Shown in pieces: positions 12,159 through 20,597 of a DNA stretch of 64,000 nt. The DNA lies in assembly GCF_018614415.1 (NCBI RefSeq), contig NZ_JAGGOO010000033.1, positions 1 to 64,000 on the forward strand. Reading direction: 5' to 3'. The stretch comes from Streptomyces sp. ISL-12 (GTDB lineage Bacteria > Actinomycetota > Actinomycetes > Streptomycetales > Streptomycetaceae). Each line of letters opens with the position of its first letter. Position 1 is the first letter of the stretch. Position numbers and translations under genes: made by a program. Below the pieces are notes generated by a model that was not told where the DNA came from, made no database searches, and saw only the letters and a list, made by a program, of their open reading frames with translations.

Positions 12159-12818
12159 GTGTACCAGCAACTGTTCACCCCGTCCGTCCAGCACACGCTC
12201 GATCTGATCGGCATCTTCGTCTTCGCCATCTCCGGCGCGCTGCTGGCCGTCCGCAAGAACTTCGACGTGTTCGGCATCGCCGTCCTCGCCGAGGTCACCG
12301 CGCTCGGCGGCGGACTCTTCCGGGACCTGGTCATCGGCGCCGTACCGCCCGCCGCCTTCACCGACCTGGGGTACTTCGTCACCCCGCTGCTCGCCACCGC
12401 GCTGGTCTTCTTCCTCCACCCGCACGTCGAGCGCCTCCAGACCGGCGTCAACGTCTTCGACGCGGCCGGGCTCGGCCTGTTCTGCGTGGCCGGCACCACC
12501 AAGGCGTACGACTACGGCCTGGGGCTGACCGCCTCCGCCTGCCTCGGCCTGGCGACCGCGGTCGGCGGCGGTGTGCTGCGGGACGTGCTCGCCAACGAGG
12601 TGCCGTCCCTGCTGCGCTGGGACCGCGACCTGTACGCCGTGCCCGCGACCGTCGGCGCCACGATGGCCGCCCTGTGCATCCGCTTCGACGTCCTCACCCC
12701 GCTCACCACCACCCTCGCGGTGGTCACCGCCTTCGTGCTGCGGCTGTGCGCGATGCGGTTCCACTGGCGGGCACCGAGGGCCTGGAACCGGCGGTCGACG
12801 GTGCTGGAGGCGGAGTAA
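12159..12818 (+). CDS. TRIC-type (UPF0126) cation channel family membrane protein
   Basis: A 219-residue integral membrane protein with about seven helices built as two repeats. The family signatures are duplicated: FAISGALLAVRKNFDVFG with GGGLFRDLVIG in the first half, and VGGGVLRDVLANEVPSLL in the second. The second copy belongs to the glycine-rich motif shared by bacterial TRIC channels. GTG 12159 is preceded by GAGAAT six bases earlier and has no ribosome site, so the message may be leaderless. The physiological ion and role in Streptomyces are unknown. Confidence 0.88.
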   Translation: MYQQLFTPSVQHTLDLIGIFVFAISGALLAVRKNFDVFGIAVLAEVTALGGGLFRDLVIGAVPPAAFTDLGYFVTPLLATALVFFLHPHVERLQTGVNVFDAAGLGLFCVAGTTKAYDYGLGLTASACLGLATAVGGGVLRDVLANEVPSLLRWDRDLYAVPATVGATMAALCIRFDVLTPLTTTLAVVTAFVLRLCAMRFHWRAPRAWNRRSTVLEAE

Positions 12819-12874
12819 CCGCCGTCCGTCGCAAAAAGCTACCGCTTAGTATTCTCCTGTTGTACCGTGCAGCC

Positions 12875-13735
12875 ATGCCAGAAGCAGCCTCCGCAGCGGC
12901 CGTACGGGCCACCCTCGGCGACAGCGAGTTCGACCGGGACACCGCCCTGACCCCGCGCGAACCCGGCGTCTACGCCATCGACCTCTCCGCCGACTGGACC
13001 ATCTTCGGCGTGGTGAACGGCGGTTTCCTGCTGGCGGTCCTGGGCCGCGCGCTCGCCGACGCCCTGCCGCACCCCGACCCGTTCACCGTCTCGGCGCACT
13101 ACCTGACCGCGTCCCGCCCCGGCCCGGCCCTCGTCCGCACCGAGACCATACGCACCGGCCGCACCCTCTCCACCGGCCAGGCGTCCCTCTTCCAGTACGA
13201 CGAGGAGGGCAACGAGGTCGAACGCATCCGCGTCCTCGCCTCCTACGGCGACCTGGGCGCCCTGCCCGACGACGTCCGCACCTCGGCCGAGCCGCCCGCG
13301 ATGCCGCCGCTCGACCAGTGCTTCGGCCCGGAGGACGGGCCCGCGCCGGTCTCCGGCGGTTCGGCCTTCGCCGACCGGCTGCTGCTCAAGCTGGACCCGG
13401 CCACGCTGGGCTGGGCGCTCGGACAGCCCTCGGGCAAGGGCGAGATGCGGGCCTGGTTCGCGCTCGCCGACGGCCGCGACGCCGACCCCTTCGCGCTGCT
13501 CCTCGCGGTCGACGCGCTGCCGCCGACCGCCTTCGAGATGGGCCTGTCCGGCTGGGTGCCCACGGTCGAACTCACCGTCCACGTACGGTGCCGCCCGGCA
13601 CCGGGCCCGCTGCGCGTGTCCGTCACCACCCGCAACCTCGCCGGCGGCTTCCTGGAGGAGGACGCCGAGGTCTGGGACAGCGCGGGCCGGTTGGTGGCGC
13701 AGTCGCGGCAGCTGGCGCGGGTGAAGCTCGGCTGA
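12875..13735 (+). CDS. Acyl-CoA thioesterase-like (double hot-dog) protein
   Basis: A 286-residue soluble protein starting MPEAASAAAVRATLGDSEF. The blocks NGGFLLAVLGRAL (about residue 50), SAHYLTASRPGPALV and QASLFQYDEEGNEVERIRVLASYGD fit the N-terminal hot-dog of the TesB-like thioesterase family, and the second half carries the matching domain. ATG 12875 follows TACCGT by six bases and lacks a Shine-Dalgarno, suggesting a leaderless transcript. The substrate is unknown; nothing in the neighbours suggests one. Confidence 0.82.
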   Translation: MPEAASAAAVRATLGDSEFDRDTALTPREPGVYAIDLSADWTIFGVVNGGFLLAVLGRALADALPHPDPFTVSAHYLTASRPGPALVRTETIRTGRTLSTGQASLFQYDEEGNEVERIRVLASYGDLGALPDDVRTSAEPPAMPPLDQCFGPEDGPAPVSGGSAFADRLLLKLDPATLGWALGQPSGKGEMRAWFALADGRDADPFALLLAVDALPPTAFEMGLSGWVPTVELTVHVRCRPAPGPLRVSVTTRNLAGGFLEEDAEVWDSAGRLVAQSRQLARVKLG

Positions 13736-13742
13736 TCCTTGC

Positions 13743-13774
13743 TCGTACGGTCGTACGGTCGTACGGCCATACGG
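13743..13774 (+). repeat. 8-bp tandem repeat TCGTACGG (three exact copies plus one variant)
   Basis: TCGTACGG occurs at 13743-13750, 13751-13758 and 13759-13766, followed by the variant CCATACGG (13767-13774). It begins 7 nt after the thioesterase stop and lies about 150 nt before the lipoprotein gene. CGTACG is itself palindromic. It could be simple slippage or a cluster of protein-binding sites. Confidence 0.75.
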
Positions 13775-13924
13775 CTCGTACTGCTGTGCTGCTCGTGCTG
13801 CTCGTCTTTGCGTGCCCTTTGCCGCGCGCACAGGCGGGCGACAGTGCGGCCCCGACTCAGTCCCAACCGCCGTTGGTCGAGTGACGTCCTCAGGAGTTAC
13901 TCATCGACTGTGGAGCGTCTTCTC

Positions 13925-14248
13925 ATGAAGCGTGCGCGTCTCGTCCCCGTCGTGGCCCTGCTGGCCCTGTCCCCGCTGGCGCTGACCGCCTGCGGCTCGG
14001 GTGACGACTCGTCGTCCTCGGGTGGCGGCACCTCCGGGCAGGAGTGCCCGACGCCGTCGGGGATGCCGTCGGGCGTGCCGAGCGGCGTGCCTTCGGGGCG
14101 GCCGTCGGGGGTGCCGTCCGGTGCGCCGTCCGGCGGGGCCTCGGGGATGCCGTCCGGTATGCCGTCGGGCGGCCCTTCGGGGACGCCCGGTGGTGGCCCG
14201 GGCGGAGGCTGCGGGGGTCCCGGCGGCGGACAGGCGCAGCAAGGCTGA
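13925..14248 (+). CDS. Small lipoprotein with a Pro-Ser-Gly repeat domain
   Basis: A 107-residue predicted lipoprotein. ATG 13925 gives MKRARLVPVVALLALSPLALTAC, a lipoprotein signal with lipobox LTAC; an upstream frame from 13739 has no signal character and is rejected. After GSGDDSSSSGGG and one cysteine (QEC), residues ~45-85 are about ten copies of PSG followed by one variable residue (M, V, R, A, G, T). The tail is Gly-rich with a single further Cys (GGGCGGPGGG). This is a flexible surface stalk rather than an enzyme. It converges on the following TetR gene, with only 6 nt between stops. Confidence 0.75.
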   Translation: MKRARLVPVVALLALSPLALTACGSGDDSSSSGGGTSGQECPTPSGMPSGVPSGVPSGRPSGVPSGAPSGGASGMPSGMPSGGPSGTPGGGPGGGCGGPGGGQAQQG

Positions 14249-14254
14249 GCCGGC

Positions 14255-14881
14255 TCAGTCCGTCCAGTGCTCGCGGCCGAGGCCGATCAGCCGCAGCCGG
14301 CGGGAGGCCAGCCGGCGGAGGCGTTCGTGTTCCTCGGCCGGGGCCTGTGCCGCGTCCAGGAAGAGCGAGGCCGTGCTCAGCATCTGGTCGACGTAGAGGC
14401 CCGCGAGCATCAGCAGGTCGTCGTCGTGCCAGCCCGCCGACTCCGGGTCCGTGGCCAGTTCGGCCTTCACCTCCCCGACGAACCGGGCGAGTTGCTCCCG
14501 TATCGCCTCCCGCACCGGCTGCACCCCGCCGTGGCGTTCGCGGGCGATGAAGCGCACGTGGGAGGGGTGCTCGCGCACGTGGCGGGCGATCAGCTCGACG
14601 GCGCGGGCGATGCGTTCCTCGCGGTCCCCCTCCGGGGACAGCGTCGTGCGGATCATCGGGTGCAGGCTGCCCAGCGCCTCCTCGACCAGCGCGACGCCGA
14701 GGTCGGCCGTGGAACGGAAGTGCCGGTAGAAGGCGGTCGGCGCCACGCCCACGGCGCGGGTGACCTCACGCAGCCCCAGGCTGCTCAGGCTCTGTTCCTC
14801 CAGCAGTTCGAGCGCCGCGTCCAGCAGCGCCTGCCGGGTCCGCTGCTTCTGGGCCTGCCGGACGCCGAGGGTGTGACTCAT
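14255..14881 (-). CDS. TetR-family transcriptional regulator (FabR/FasR-like)
   Basis: A 208-residue repressor-type protein. The N-terminal helix-turn-helix LREVTRAVGVAPTAFYRHF (residues ~37-55) is a clear TetR domain, and the SLGLREVTRAVG form resembles regulators of fatty-acid genes. The remainder is a helical ligand-binding domain. It is divergent from two small membrane protein genes that begin 117 nt away. A promoter for this gene reads TTCCAA-17 bp-TAACTA, with the -10 ending six bases before ATG. The palindrome AGTTAACAACT overlaps it, so autoregulation is likely. Confidence 0.9.
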   Translation of the reverse strand: MSHTLGVRQAQKQRTRQALLDAALELLEEQSLSSLGLREVTRAVGVAPTAFYRHFRSTADLGVALVEEALGSLHPMIRTTLSPEGDREERIARAVELIARHVREHPSHVRFIARERHGGVQPVREAIREQLARFVGEVKAELATDPESAGWHDDDLLMLAGLYVDQMLSTASLFLDAAQAPAEEHERLRRLASRRLRLIGLGREHWTD

Positions 14882-14887
14882 GCCATG

Positions 14888-14916
14888 TAGTTAACAACTG
14901 TTCTCCAGAATTGGAA
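14888..14916 (-). promoter_or_regulatory. Candidate leaderless promoter and operator of the TetR gene
   Basis: On the minus strand TTCCAA (14916-14911), a 17-bp spacer and TAACTA (14893-14888) lie six bases before the TetR ATG. AGTT-AAC-AACT (14889-14899) is an inverted repeat over the -10. A partly similar GTGTTACTACAAC stands at 14955-14967 before the divergent membrane genes. Binding is inferred from position only. Confidence 0.5.
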
Positions 14917-14997
14917 AGTCGTCCCGCGCGCTAGACTGGGAACTCAGTGGACAAGTGTTACTACAACCGTTCACCGAATGTTGGGGGAGTCGACCTC

Positions 14998-15162
14998 ATG
15001 CTGTTCCTCGTCGCCGCGCTTCTGCTGTTCGGCCTCGTGCTGGGCACCGTCGCCCACGCGCCGCTGGGCCTCTCCGCCGTCGCCGCCGCCGTCATCGCCG
15101 TCTGGCTCGGCGTCTTCGCGCTCCGCGAGCGGCACCGCCGCCGGAGCACCTCCGCCCACTGA
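14998..15162 (+). CDS. Small two-helix membrane protein
   Basis: A 54-residue protein with two hydrophobic helices (MLFLVAALLLFGLVLG and LSAVAAAVIAVWLGVFAL) and a strongly basic C-terminus (RERHRRR), so both ends are probably cytoplasmic. ATG 14998 is preceded by TTGGGGGAGT; the in-frame GTG 14947 upstream would add a polar leader and is less likely. It is 35 nt before another small membrane gene and divergent from the TetR gene, and may be its regulatory target. Function is unknown. Confidence 0.7.
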   Translation: MLFLVAALLLFGLVLGTVAHAPLGLSAVAAAVIAVWLGVFALRERHRRRSTSAH

Positions 15163-15197
15163 CGCACGGACCACGGAACCATCAGAGGGAGATCATC

Positions 15198-15470
15198 GTG
15201 CGACTCACCGCACCGGCCACGGCCACCCGCCGCACCGGGTTCCAGGACGCGGACGGCATGGCCGTCGCCTCCTTCGTCCTGGGCCTGCTCGGCCTGCTGG
15301 TCCTCAACGTCGTCCTGGGGCCGGTCGCCATCGCGCTGGCCGGCGCCGCCCTGTGGCGCGGCACGGCCCGCCGCGGCCGGGCGCTGCTGGGCCTCGGCCT
15401 GGGCATCGCCGACCTGGTCGTCCTGGCGGCGCTCGTCCAAGCCGACCAGACCATTTCCTGGAGCCTGTGA
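15198..15470 (+). CDS. Small DUF4190-like membrane protein
   Basis: A 90-residue protein from GTG 15198 after AGAGGGAG. A polar N-terminus (MRLTAPATATRRTGFQDADG) precedes MAVASFVLGLLGLLVLNVVLGPVAIALAGAAL and a second helix pair (LLGLGLGIADLVVLAAL). The pattern fits DUF4190, a two-helix family common in actinobacteria and without known function. It probably forms an operon with the preceding small membrane gene. Confidence 0.72.
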   Translation: MRLTAPATATRRTGFQDADGMAVASFVLGLLGLLVLNVVLGPVAIALAGAALWRGTARRGRALLGLGLGIADLVVLAALVQADQTISWSL

Positions 15471-15538
15471 GCCGCTCCGCCAGCAGACCGACCTTGATCT
15501 GAGCCCGGCCGGGGACGCCCCGTAGAATCGGCGTCACC

Positions 15539-16702
15539 ATGGCTTACCTCGACCACGCCGCGACCACCCCGATGCTTCCCGAGGCGGTCGAGGCACTCGC
15601 CGCGCACCTCGGCGTCACCGGCAACGCCTCCTCCCTGCACGCGTCCGGCCGCCGCGCCCGGCGCACCGTCGAGGAGGCCCGGGAGACCCTCGCCGAGGCG
15701 TTGGGCGCCCGCCCCAGCGAGGTGGTGTTCACCTCCGGCGGCACCGAGGCCGACAACCTCGCCGTCAAGGGCCTGTACTGGGCGCGCCGCGACGCCGACC
15801 CGGCCCGCACCCGGGTCCTGGCCAGCCCCGTGGAGCACCACGCCGTCCTGGACGCCGTGCACTGGCTCGGCGAGCACGAGGGCGCCACCGTCGAGTACCT
15901 CCCGGTCGACGCGCACGGCCGCGTCCACCCCGAGGCGCTGCGCGAGGCCATCGCCCGCGACCCCGCCGACGTGGCCCTGGCCACCGTCATGTGGGCCAAC
16001 AACGAGATCGGTACGGTGCTGCCGGTCCGTGAACTCGCCGACGTCGCCGCCGAGTTCGGCGTACCGCTGCACGCCGACGCGGTGCAGGCGTTCGGTCAGC
16101 TCCCGGTCGACTTCGCCGCCTCCGGGCTGGCCGCGATGACCGTCTCCGGCCACAAGATCGGCGGCCCCTACGGCATCGGCGCGCTGCTGCTGGGCCGCGA
16201 GCACACCCCGGTCCCCGTGCTGCACGGCGGCGGCCAGGAACGCCACGTCCGCTCCGGCACCCTCGACGTCCCCGCCGTCGCCTCCTTCGCGGTCGCCGGG
16301 CGGCTCGCCGCCGAGCGGCGCGAGTGGTTCGCCCGCGAGATCGGCGCCCTGCGCGACAGCCTGGTCGAGGCGGTGCGCAAGGCGGTCCCGGACGCGATCC
16401 TCGGCGGCGACCCCGTGGACCGGCTGCCCGCCAACGCCCACTTCACCTTCCCGGGCTGCGAAGGCGACTCCCTGCTCCTCCTCCTCGACGCCCAGGGCAT
16501 CGAGTGCTCCACCGGCTCCGCCTGCACCGCCGGCGTCGCCCAGCCCAGCCACGTCCTGCTGGCCACCGGCACCGACCCCGGCCTGGCCCGCGGCACCCTG
16601 CGCTTCTCGCTCGGCCACACCTCCACCGAGGCCGACGTCGAGGCGGTCGCCCAGGCGATCGGCCCGGCGGTGGAACGGGCACGGGCGGCCGGACTGACGT
16701 AG
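15539..16702 (+). CDS. Cysteine desulfurase (NifS/IscS class)
   Basis: PLP enzyme that takes sulfur from cysteine as a protein persulfide. It has 387 residues from ATG 15539; a TAGAAT -10-like hexamer ends 10 nt before the start. Motifs are [12 protein letters not shown], the [13 protein letters not shown] cofactor loop, [16 protein letters not shown] with the PLP Lys206, and [11 protein letters not shown] with the active Cys at 323 or 329. No iscU or suf gene is adjacent, but mnmA lies 0.8 kb downstream, so it most likely supplies sulfur for tRNA 2-thiouridine. Confidence 0.94.
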   Translation: MAYLDHAATTPMLPEAVEALAAHLGVTGNASSLHASGRRARRTVEEARETLAEALGARPSEVVFTSGGTEADNLAVKGLYWARRDADPARTRVLASPVEHHAVLDAVHWLGEHEGATVEYLPVDAHGRVHPEALREAIARDPADVALATVMWANNEIGTVLPVRELADVAAEFGVPLHADAVQAFGQLPVDFAASGLAAMTVSGHKIGGPYGIGALLLGREHTPVPVLHGGGQERHVRSGTLDVPAVASFAVAGRLAAERREWFAREIGALRDSLVEAVRKAVPDAILGGDPVDRLPANAHFTFPGCEGDSLLLLLDAQGIECSTGSACTAGVAQPSHVLLATGTDPGLARGTLRFSLGHTSTEADVEAVAQAIGPAVERARAAGLT

Positions 16703-16724
16703 GGCCTCGGGCGGCTCAGGGGGC

Positions 16725-17486
16725 TCAGACGGCGGAGTCGCCCGGTCCGCCCCTCGACGCGGAGGCGGCGGAGGCCGAGGGGGAGGGCGTGTCCGAGGGC
16801 AGCGCCGTCGTCGCCCGCCGCACCAGCTTCATGTACCGGTCCCAGTCCCAGTGCGGCCCCGGATCGGTGTGGTCGGTCCCCGGCACCTCCACGTGCCCGA
16901 TGATGTGCTCCCGGTCCACGGGTATCTCGTACCGCGCGCAGACCCCGGCCGTCAGCCGCGCCGACGCCTCGTACATCTCGTCCGTGAAGTCCTGCGGCCG
17001 GTCCACGAACCCGGCGTGCTCGATGCCGACGCTGCGTTCGTTGTACTCGCGGTTGCCCGCGTGGTACGCCACGTCCAGCTCGCGGATCATCTGGGTGATC
17101 CGTCCGTCCTGCCCCACGATGTAGTGCGAGGCGGCCTGGTGGTCCGGGTTCTGGAAGGCGCTGACCGCGCCGTCGAAACTGCCCTGCGTGACATGGATGA
17201 TCACCATGTCTATGGGGTAGTCCTCGGGCCGGTCCGCGCGCCGCCAGTTCGCGTCCGCCGCCGCCACCCACCGCGCGCCCTTGTAGTCGACCACCCCGTC
17301 GTCGCGGGGTCTGTCCACGCCCGGCACCCGCCACCACAGCCGGCCCAGCTCGTCGCGGGCCAGCACGGCCGCGCCCACGGCCGTCACCGCGCCGCCGACG
17401 ATCAGCGCGCGCCTGCCGATGCGCCGGTCGGTGTCCTTGGGTGATCCGCTGGGCGATCCGTCGGGGGATCGGCTGTTCGCCTCCAT
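16725..17486 (-). CDS. N-acetylmuramoyl-L-alanine amidase (Amidase_2) with Tat-like signal
   Basis: Zinc amidase that cleaves the stem peptide from MurNAc in peptidoglycan. It has 253 residues from ATG 17486. The N-terminus [21 protein letters not shown] looks like a twin-arginine signal or anchor. The catalytic domain has [17 protein letters not shown] (zinc His), [33 protein letters not shown] and [23 protein letters not shown], the complete family ligand set. The Ser/Ala tail is low complexity. It sits in reverse between the cysteine desulfurase and mnmA. Confidence 0.92.
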   Translation of the reverse strand: MEANSRSPDGSPSGSPKDTDRRIGRRALIVGGAVTAVGAAVLARDELGRLWWRVPGVDRPRDDGVVDYKGARWVAAADANWRRADRPEDYPIDMVIIHVTQGSFDGAVSAFQNPDHQAASHYIVGQDGRITQMIRELDVAYHAGNREYNERSVGIEHAGFVDRPQDFTDEMYEASARLTAGVCARYEIPVDREHIIGHVEVPGTDHTDPGPHWDWDRYMKLVRRATTALPSDTPSPSASAASASRGGPGDSAV

Positions 17487-17546
17487 GTGATCGAGAACGC
17501 ATATCCGCGCGTTCCGGTTCCCGGACCCCCGTACCCTGGAGGAGTT

Positions 17547-18680
17547 ATGACTGACGACACCCCGCAGCGCACCCGCCGCCCTCTCCGTGTCCTCGCCGCC
17601 ATGTCCGGCGGAGTCGACTCCGCGGTCGCCGCCGCCCGCGCCGCCGAGGCCGGGCACGACGTGACCGGCGTCCACCTCGCGCTCTCCGCCAACCCCCAAT
17701 CCTTCCGCACGGGCGCGCGGGGCTGCTGCACCATCGAGGACTCCCGCGACGCCCGCCGCGCCGCGGACGTCATCGGCATCCCCTTCTACGTGTGGGACCT
17801 CGCCGACCGCTTCCGCGAGGACGTCGTCGAGGACTTCGTCGCCGAGTACGAGGCCGGCCGCACCCCCAACCCCTGCCTGCGCTGCAACGAGAAGATCAAG
17901 TTCGCCGCGCTCCTCGACAAGGCCCTCGCCCTGGGCTTCGACGCGGTCTGCACCGGCCACTACGCCCAGGTCGTCGTCAAGGAGGACGGCACCCGCGAAC
18001 TGCACCGCGCCTCCGACCTGGCCAAGGACCAGTCCTACGTCCTCGGCGTCCTGGACGACCGCCAGCTCGCGCACGCGATGTTCCCGCTCGGCGACACGGT
18101 CACCACCAAGGAGGAGATCCGCGCGGAGGCCGAGCGGCGGGGCCTCGCCGTCGCCAAGAAGCCCGACTCGCACGACATCTGCTTCATCGCCGACGGCGAC
18201 ACCCAGGGCTTCCTCGCCGACCGCCTCGGCCGCGCCGAGGGCGACATCGTCGACGAGGCGGGCAACAAGCTGGGCACCCACGAGGGCGCGTACGGCTACA
18301 CCATCGGCCAGCGCAAGGGCCTGCGCATCGGCACCCCCGCCCCCGACGGCAAGCCGCGCTACGTCCTGGACATCTCCCCGGTGACCAACACGGTGACGGT
18401 CGGCCCCGCCGACGCCCTGGACGTCAACGCCCTGCGCGCGATCAAGCCCCGCTGGTGCGGCGCCGCCCCTTCCGGGCCCGGCACCTACACGGCCCAGCTC
18501 CGCGCCCACGGCGAGGAGACCCCGGTCCGCGCGGAGGTGATCGACGGCGAGTTGGAGGTCGTCTTCGAGCAGCCGGTCCGCGGCGTCGCCCCCGGCCAGG
18601 CGATCGTCCTGTACGACGGCACGCGCGTGGTGGGCTCGGCGACGATCGCCTCGACCGCGCGGGCGACGGCGTCGGTCTGA
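17547..18680 (+). CDS. mnmA: tRNA-specific 2-thiouridylase
   Basis: Adenylates and thiolates U34 of Lys, Glu and Gln tRNAs. It has 377 residues from ATG 17547 after GGAGGAG; the frame open upstream to 17487 is not used. The PP-loop SGGVDS is at about residue 33, the first catalytic Cys110 in [15 protein letters not shown], and the second Cys212 in [24 protein letters not shown] and the C-terminal beta-barrel follow. The nearby cysteine desulfurase is a plausible sulfur donor. Its promoter region overlaps that of the divergent amidase. Confidence 0.96.
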   Translation: MTDDTPQRTRRPLRVLAAMSGGVDSAVAAARAAEAGHDVTGVHLALSANPQSFRTGARGCCTIEDSRDARRAADVIGIPFYVWDLADRFREDVVEDFVAEYEAGRTPNPCLRCNEKIKFAALLDKALALGFDAVCTGHYAQVVVKEDGTRELHRASDLAKDQSYVLGVLDDRQLAHAMFPLGDTVTTKEEIRAEAERRGLAVAKKPDSHDICFIADGDTQGFLADRLGRAEGDIVDEAGNKLGTHEGAYGYTIGQRKGLRIGTPAPDGKPRYVLDISPVTNTVTVGPADALDVNALRAIKPRWCGAAPSGPGTYTAQLRAHGEETPVRAEVIDGELEVVFEQPVRGVAPGQAIVLYDGTRVVGSATIASTARATASV

Positions 18681-18779
18681 TCCGGTGCGAGCCGGTGCTC
18701 GGCGGAGGAGGCCCGGCCTCCTGGACGCGGCGCGGGTGGCGACGCCGCCCCGCCCGACCGCCGGGAGGCCCGGGGGCGC

Positions 18780-19559
18780 TCAGTTCCCCGCGAAGAACTC
18801 CGCCAGCACCGGCGCCAGCACCCCCGGTTCCACCATGTGGCTCTGACCCTCCAGCTCGCCGTACCGGCCGGCAGGCACCGTCTCCGCGATCTCCCGGGCC
18901 GCCGCGCGCATCGACGCCGTGCCCGCGCCGCCCGCCAGGGCCAGCACCGGCACGCTGATTCCGGCCAAAGCCTCGCGCGGTGGACGCCCGTCGCCCAGTA
19001 CCGCGTCGTCGTACGCCAGGCTCGGCGCGACCGACTCCAGGCCCGCCCACATGGGGGACTGGCGGGCCCTGCCGATGACGTCCTCGCCCAGGCCGGTGAG
19101 GCGCAGGAAAAGCTCCACCGCGTCCCCGCGCCGGCCGCCGCGCAGCGCCTGAGTCAGCCGCCCGGTGTACTCCGCGCGGGCCGCCACGGCGGCGTCGTCC
19201 ATCGCGTACGGCACCTCGTAGACCGCCAGCCGCCGCACCGGCAGCCCGCTCGCCGCCGCCCGCAGGGCCAGCGCGCCGCCGGACGAGATGCCGTACAGGC
19301 ACGCCTCGTCGCCCAGCGTCCCGACCAGCGCCGCCAGGTCCTCGACCTCGCGGTCGACGGCGTAGGGCGGCGTGTCGCCGCTCTCGCCGCGGCCCCGGCG
19401 GTCGTACACCAGGACCTCGAAGCGGTCCGAGAGCGCGGCGGCCAGCGGCGCGAGCGTGGCGCCCGTCGACAGGGCGCCGCTGACCAGGACGAGCGCGGGA
19501 CCCGTCCCGGTGCGGGTGTGGGCGAGCGGGGTGCCGTCGCGTGACTGTGTCTTCTCCAT
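18780..19559 (-). CDS. Alpha/beta-fold hydrolase
   Basis: A 259-residue cytoplasmic hydrolase. ATG 19559 (MEKTQSRDGTPLAHTRTG) is preferred over the ATG at 19592, which adds an uncharged leader. The oxyanion region LVLVSGALSTG, the RGRGESGDTPPY turn, the nucleophile elbow YGISSGGALALR with Ser92, and the late His in EGQSHMVEP complete the fold. The natural substrate is unknown. It is 37 nt downstream of the DUF427 gene on the same strand and may be co-transcribed with it. Confidence 0.87.
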   Translation of the reverse strand: MEKTQSRDGTPLAHTRTGTGPALVLVSGALSTGATLAPLAAALSDRFEVLVYDRRGRGESGDTPPYAVDREVEDLAALVGTLGDEACLYGISSGGALALRAAASGLPVRRLAVYEVPYAMDDAAVAARAEYTGRLTQALRGGRRGDAVELFLRLTGLGEDVIGRARQSPMWAGLESVAPSLAYDDAVLGDGRPPREALAGISVPVLALAGGAGTASMRAAAREIAETVPAGRYGELEGQSHMVEPGVLAPVLAEFFAGN

Positions 19560-19596
19560 GCCTGTGCAGGTTGCCCTACGGCGCGCGGTCAACCGG

Positions 19597-19920
19597 TCAC
19601 GACACCTCCACGTCGTAGAAGCACAGGTGATCCTTGATCTGCTGTACCTCCTCCTTGGGGTCCGGATACGCCCAGACGGAGTCCGGGGCGTCCGGCAGCG
19701 ACCAGTAGACGGCGTCGCCCTTGAACGGGCAGTGGGTGGTCGTGCGGGACGGGGTCAGCAGGTCCACGCGTACGTCCAGTGAGGGGATGTAGTAGCGGTC
19801 GGGGCAGCCCGTCTCCCGCAGCAGCAGGGCCTCGTCGCTCTCCGCCAGGACCTGTCCGTCGCGCGTCACGCGCACGTGCCGGTCACTGGGCTCCACGGTG
19901 ATGCGGTGTCCGGTGGTCAC
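19597..19920 (-). CDS. DUF427 family protein
   Basis: A 107-residue protein from GTG 19920 after GAGGAGG. The DUF427 signature is clear: VLAESDEALLLRETGCPDRYYIP, then SLDVRVDLLTPS, TTTHCPFKGDAVYWS and a C-terminal WAYPDPKEEVQQIKDHLCFY. The fold is a small beta-barrel of unknown activity; the conserved Cys-Pro-Phe-Lys-Gly pocket suggests ligand binding. Divergent from the LOG-like gene with 90 nt between starts. Confidence 0.87.
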   Translation of the reverse strand: MTTGHRITVEPSDRHVRVTRDGQVLAESDEALLLRETGCPDRYYIPSLDVRVDLLTPSRTTTHCPFKGDAVYWSLPDAPDSVWAYPDPKEEVQQIKDHLCFYDVEVS

Positions 19921-20010
19921 GATCGTCCTCCTCGATGGGCGGTGTCCTTGGTGACAGCGCGCCGCGAAACCGACTTCTTCCCCGCTGGGACGGCGCCGTA
20001 CCGTTGCCCC

Positions 20011-20550
20011 ATGAACATCTGCGTCTTCCTCTCCGCCGCCGACCTCGACGAGCGCTACACACGCCCCGCCAAGGAGTTCGCCACCCTGCTCGGCAAGGGC
20101 GGGCACACGCTGGTGTGGGGCGGCTCGGACGTCGGGCTGATGAAGGTGGTCGCCGATGGGGTGCAGGAGGCCGGCGGGCGGCTGTGCGGGGTCTCCGTGG
20201 AGTTCCTGGCGGCCAAGGCGCGCGAGGGCGTCGAGGAGATGATCGTCGCCCGGGACCTGGCCGAGCGGAAGCGGCTGCTGCTGGAGAAGGCCGACGCCGT
20301 GGTGATCATGGTGGGCGGTACCGGGACGCTCGACGAGGCGACCGAGATCCTGGAGCTGAAGAAGCACGGGCACACCGACAAGCCGGTCGTCCTGCTCAAC
20401 ACCGCGGGCTTCTACGACGGACTCAAGGAGCAGTTCCGCCGGATGGAGGACGAGGGGTTCCTGCCGCGCCCCCTGGGCGAGCTGGTGTTCTTCGCCGAGG
20501 AGCCGGTCGGCGCGCTGGCCTACCTGGAGGAGAGCCGGGGCGTCGCCTGA
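20011..20550 (+). CDS. LOG-family protein (lysine-decarboxylase-like Rossmann fold)
   Basis: A 179-residue protein related to LOG nucleoside-monophosphate phosphoribohydrolases. MNICVFLSAADLDERY, LVWGGSDVGLMKVVADG and the phosphate loop VGGTGTLDEATEIL are visible; the canonical loop is PGGxGTxxE, so the leading Pro is Val here. The family's usual long form has two Arg before this loop, seen here as AERKRLL. ATG 20011 sits six bases after TACCGT, suggesting a leaderless message. The substrate may differ from cytokinin precursors. Confidence 0.82.
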   Translation: MNICVFLSAADLDERYTRPAKEFATLLGKGGHTLVWGGSDVGLMKVVADGVQEAGGRLCGVSVEFLAAKAREGVEEMIVARDLAERKRLLLEKADAVVIMVGGTGTLDEATEILELKKHGHTDKPVVLLNTAGFYDGLKEQFRRMEDEGFLPRPLGELVFFAEEPVGALAYLEESRGVA

Positions 20551-20597
20551 GCCGGCCGGGGCACGGAACGGTCCGGTGGTGATGCGAGCATGGCGGC

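Noticed and set aside
13739..13924. 62-residue N-terminal extension of the PSG lipoprotein
   Set aside because: It passes through the TCGTACGG repeats and would bury the lipoprotein signal; ATG 13925 gives a normal signal peptide.
18707..18721. GGAGGC-CCG-GCCTCC as terminator of mnmA
   Set aside because: The stem is only 6 bp with a 3-nt loop and no T tract; too weak to claim.
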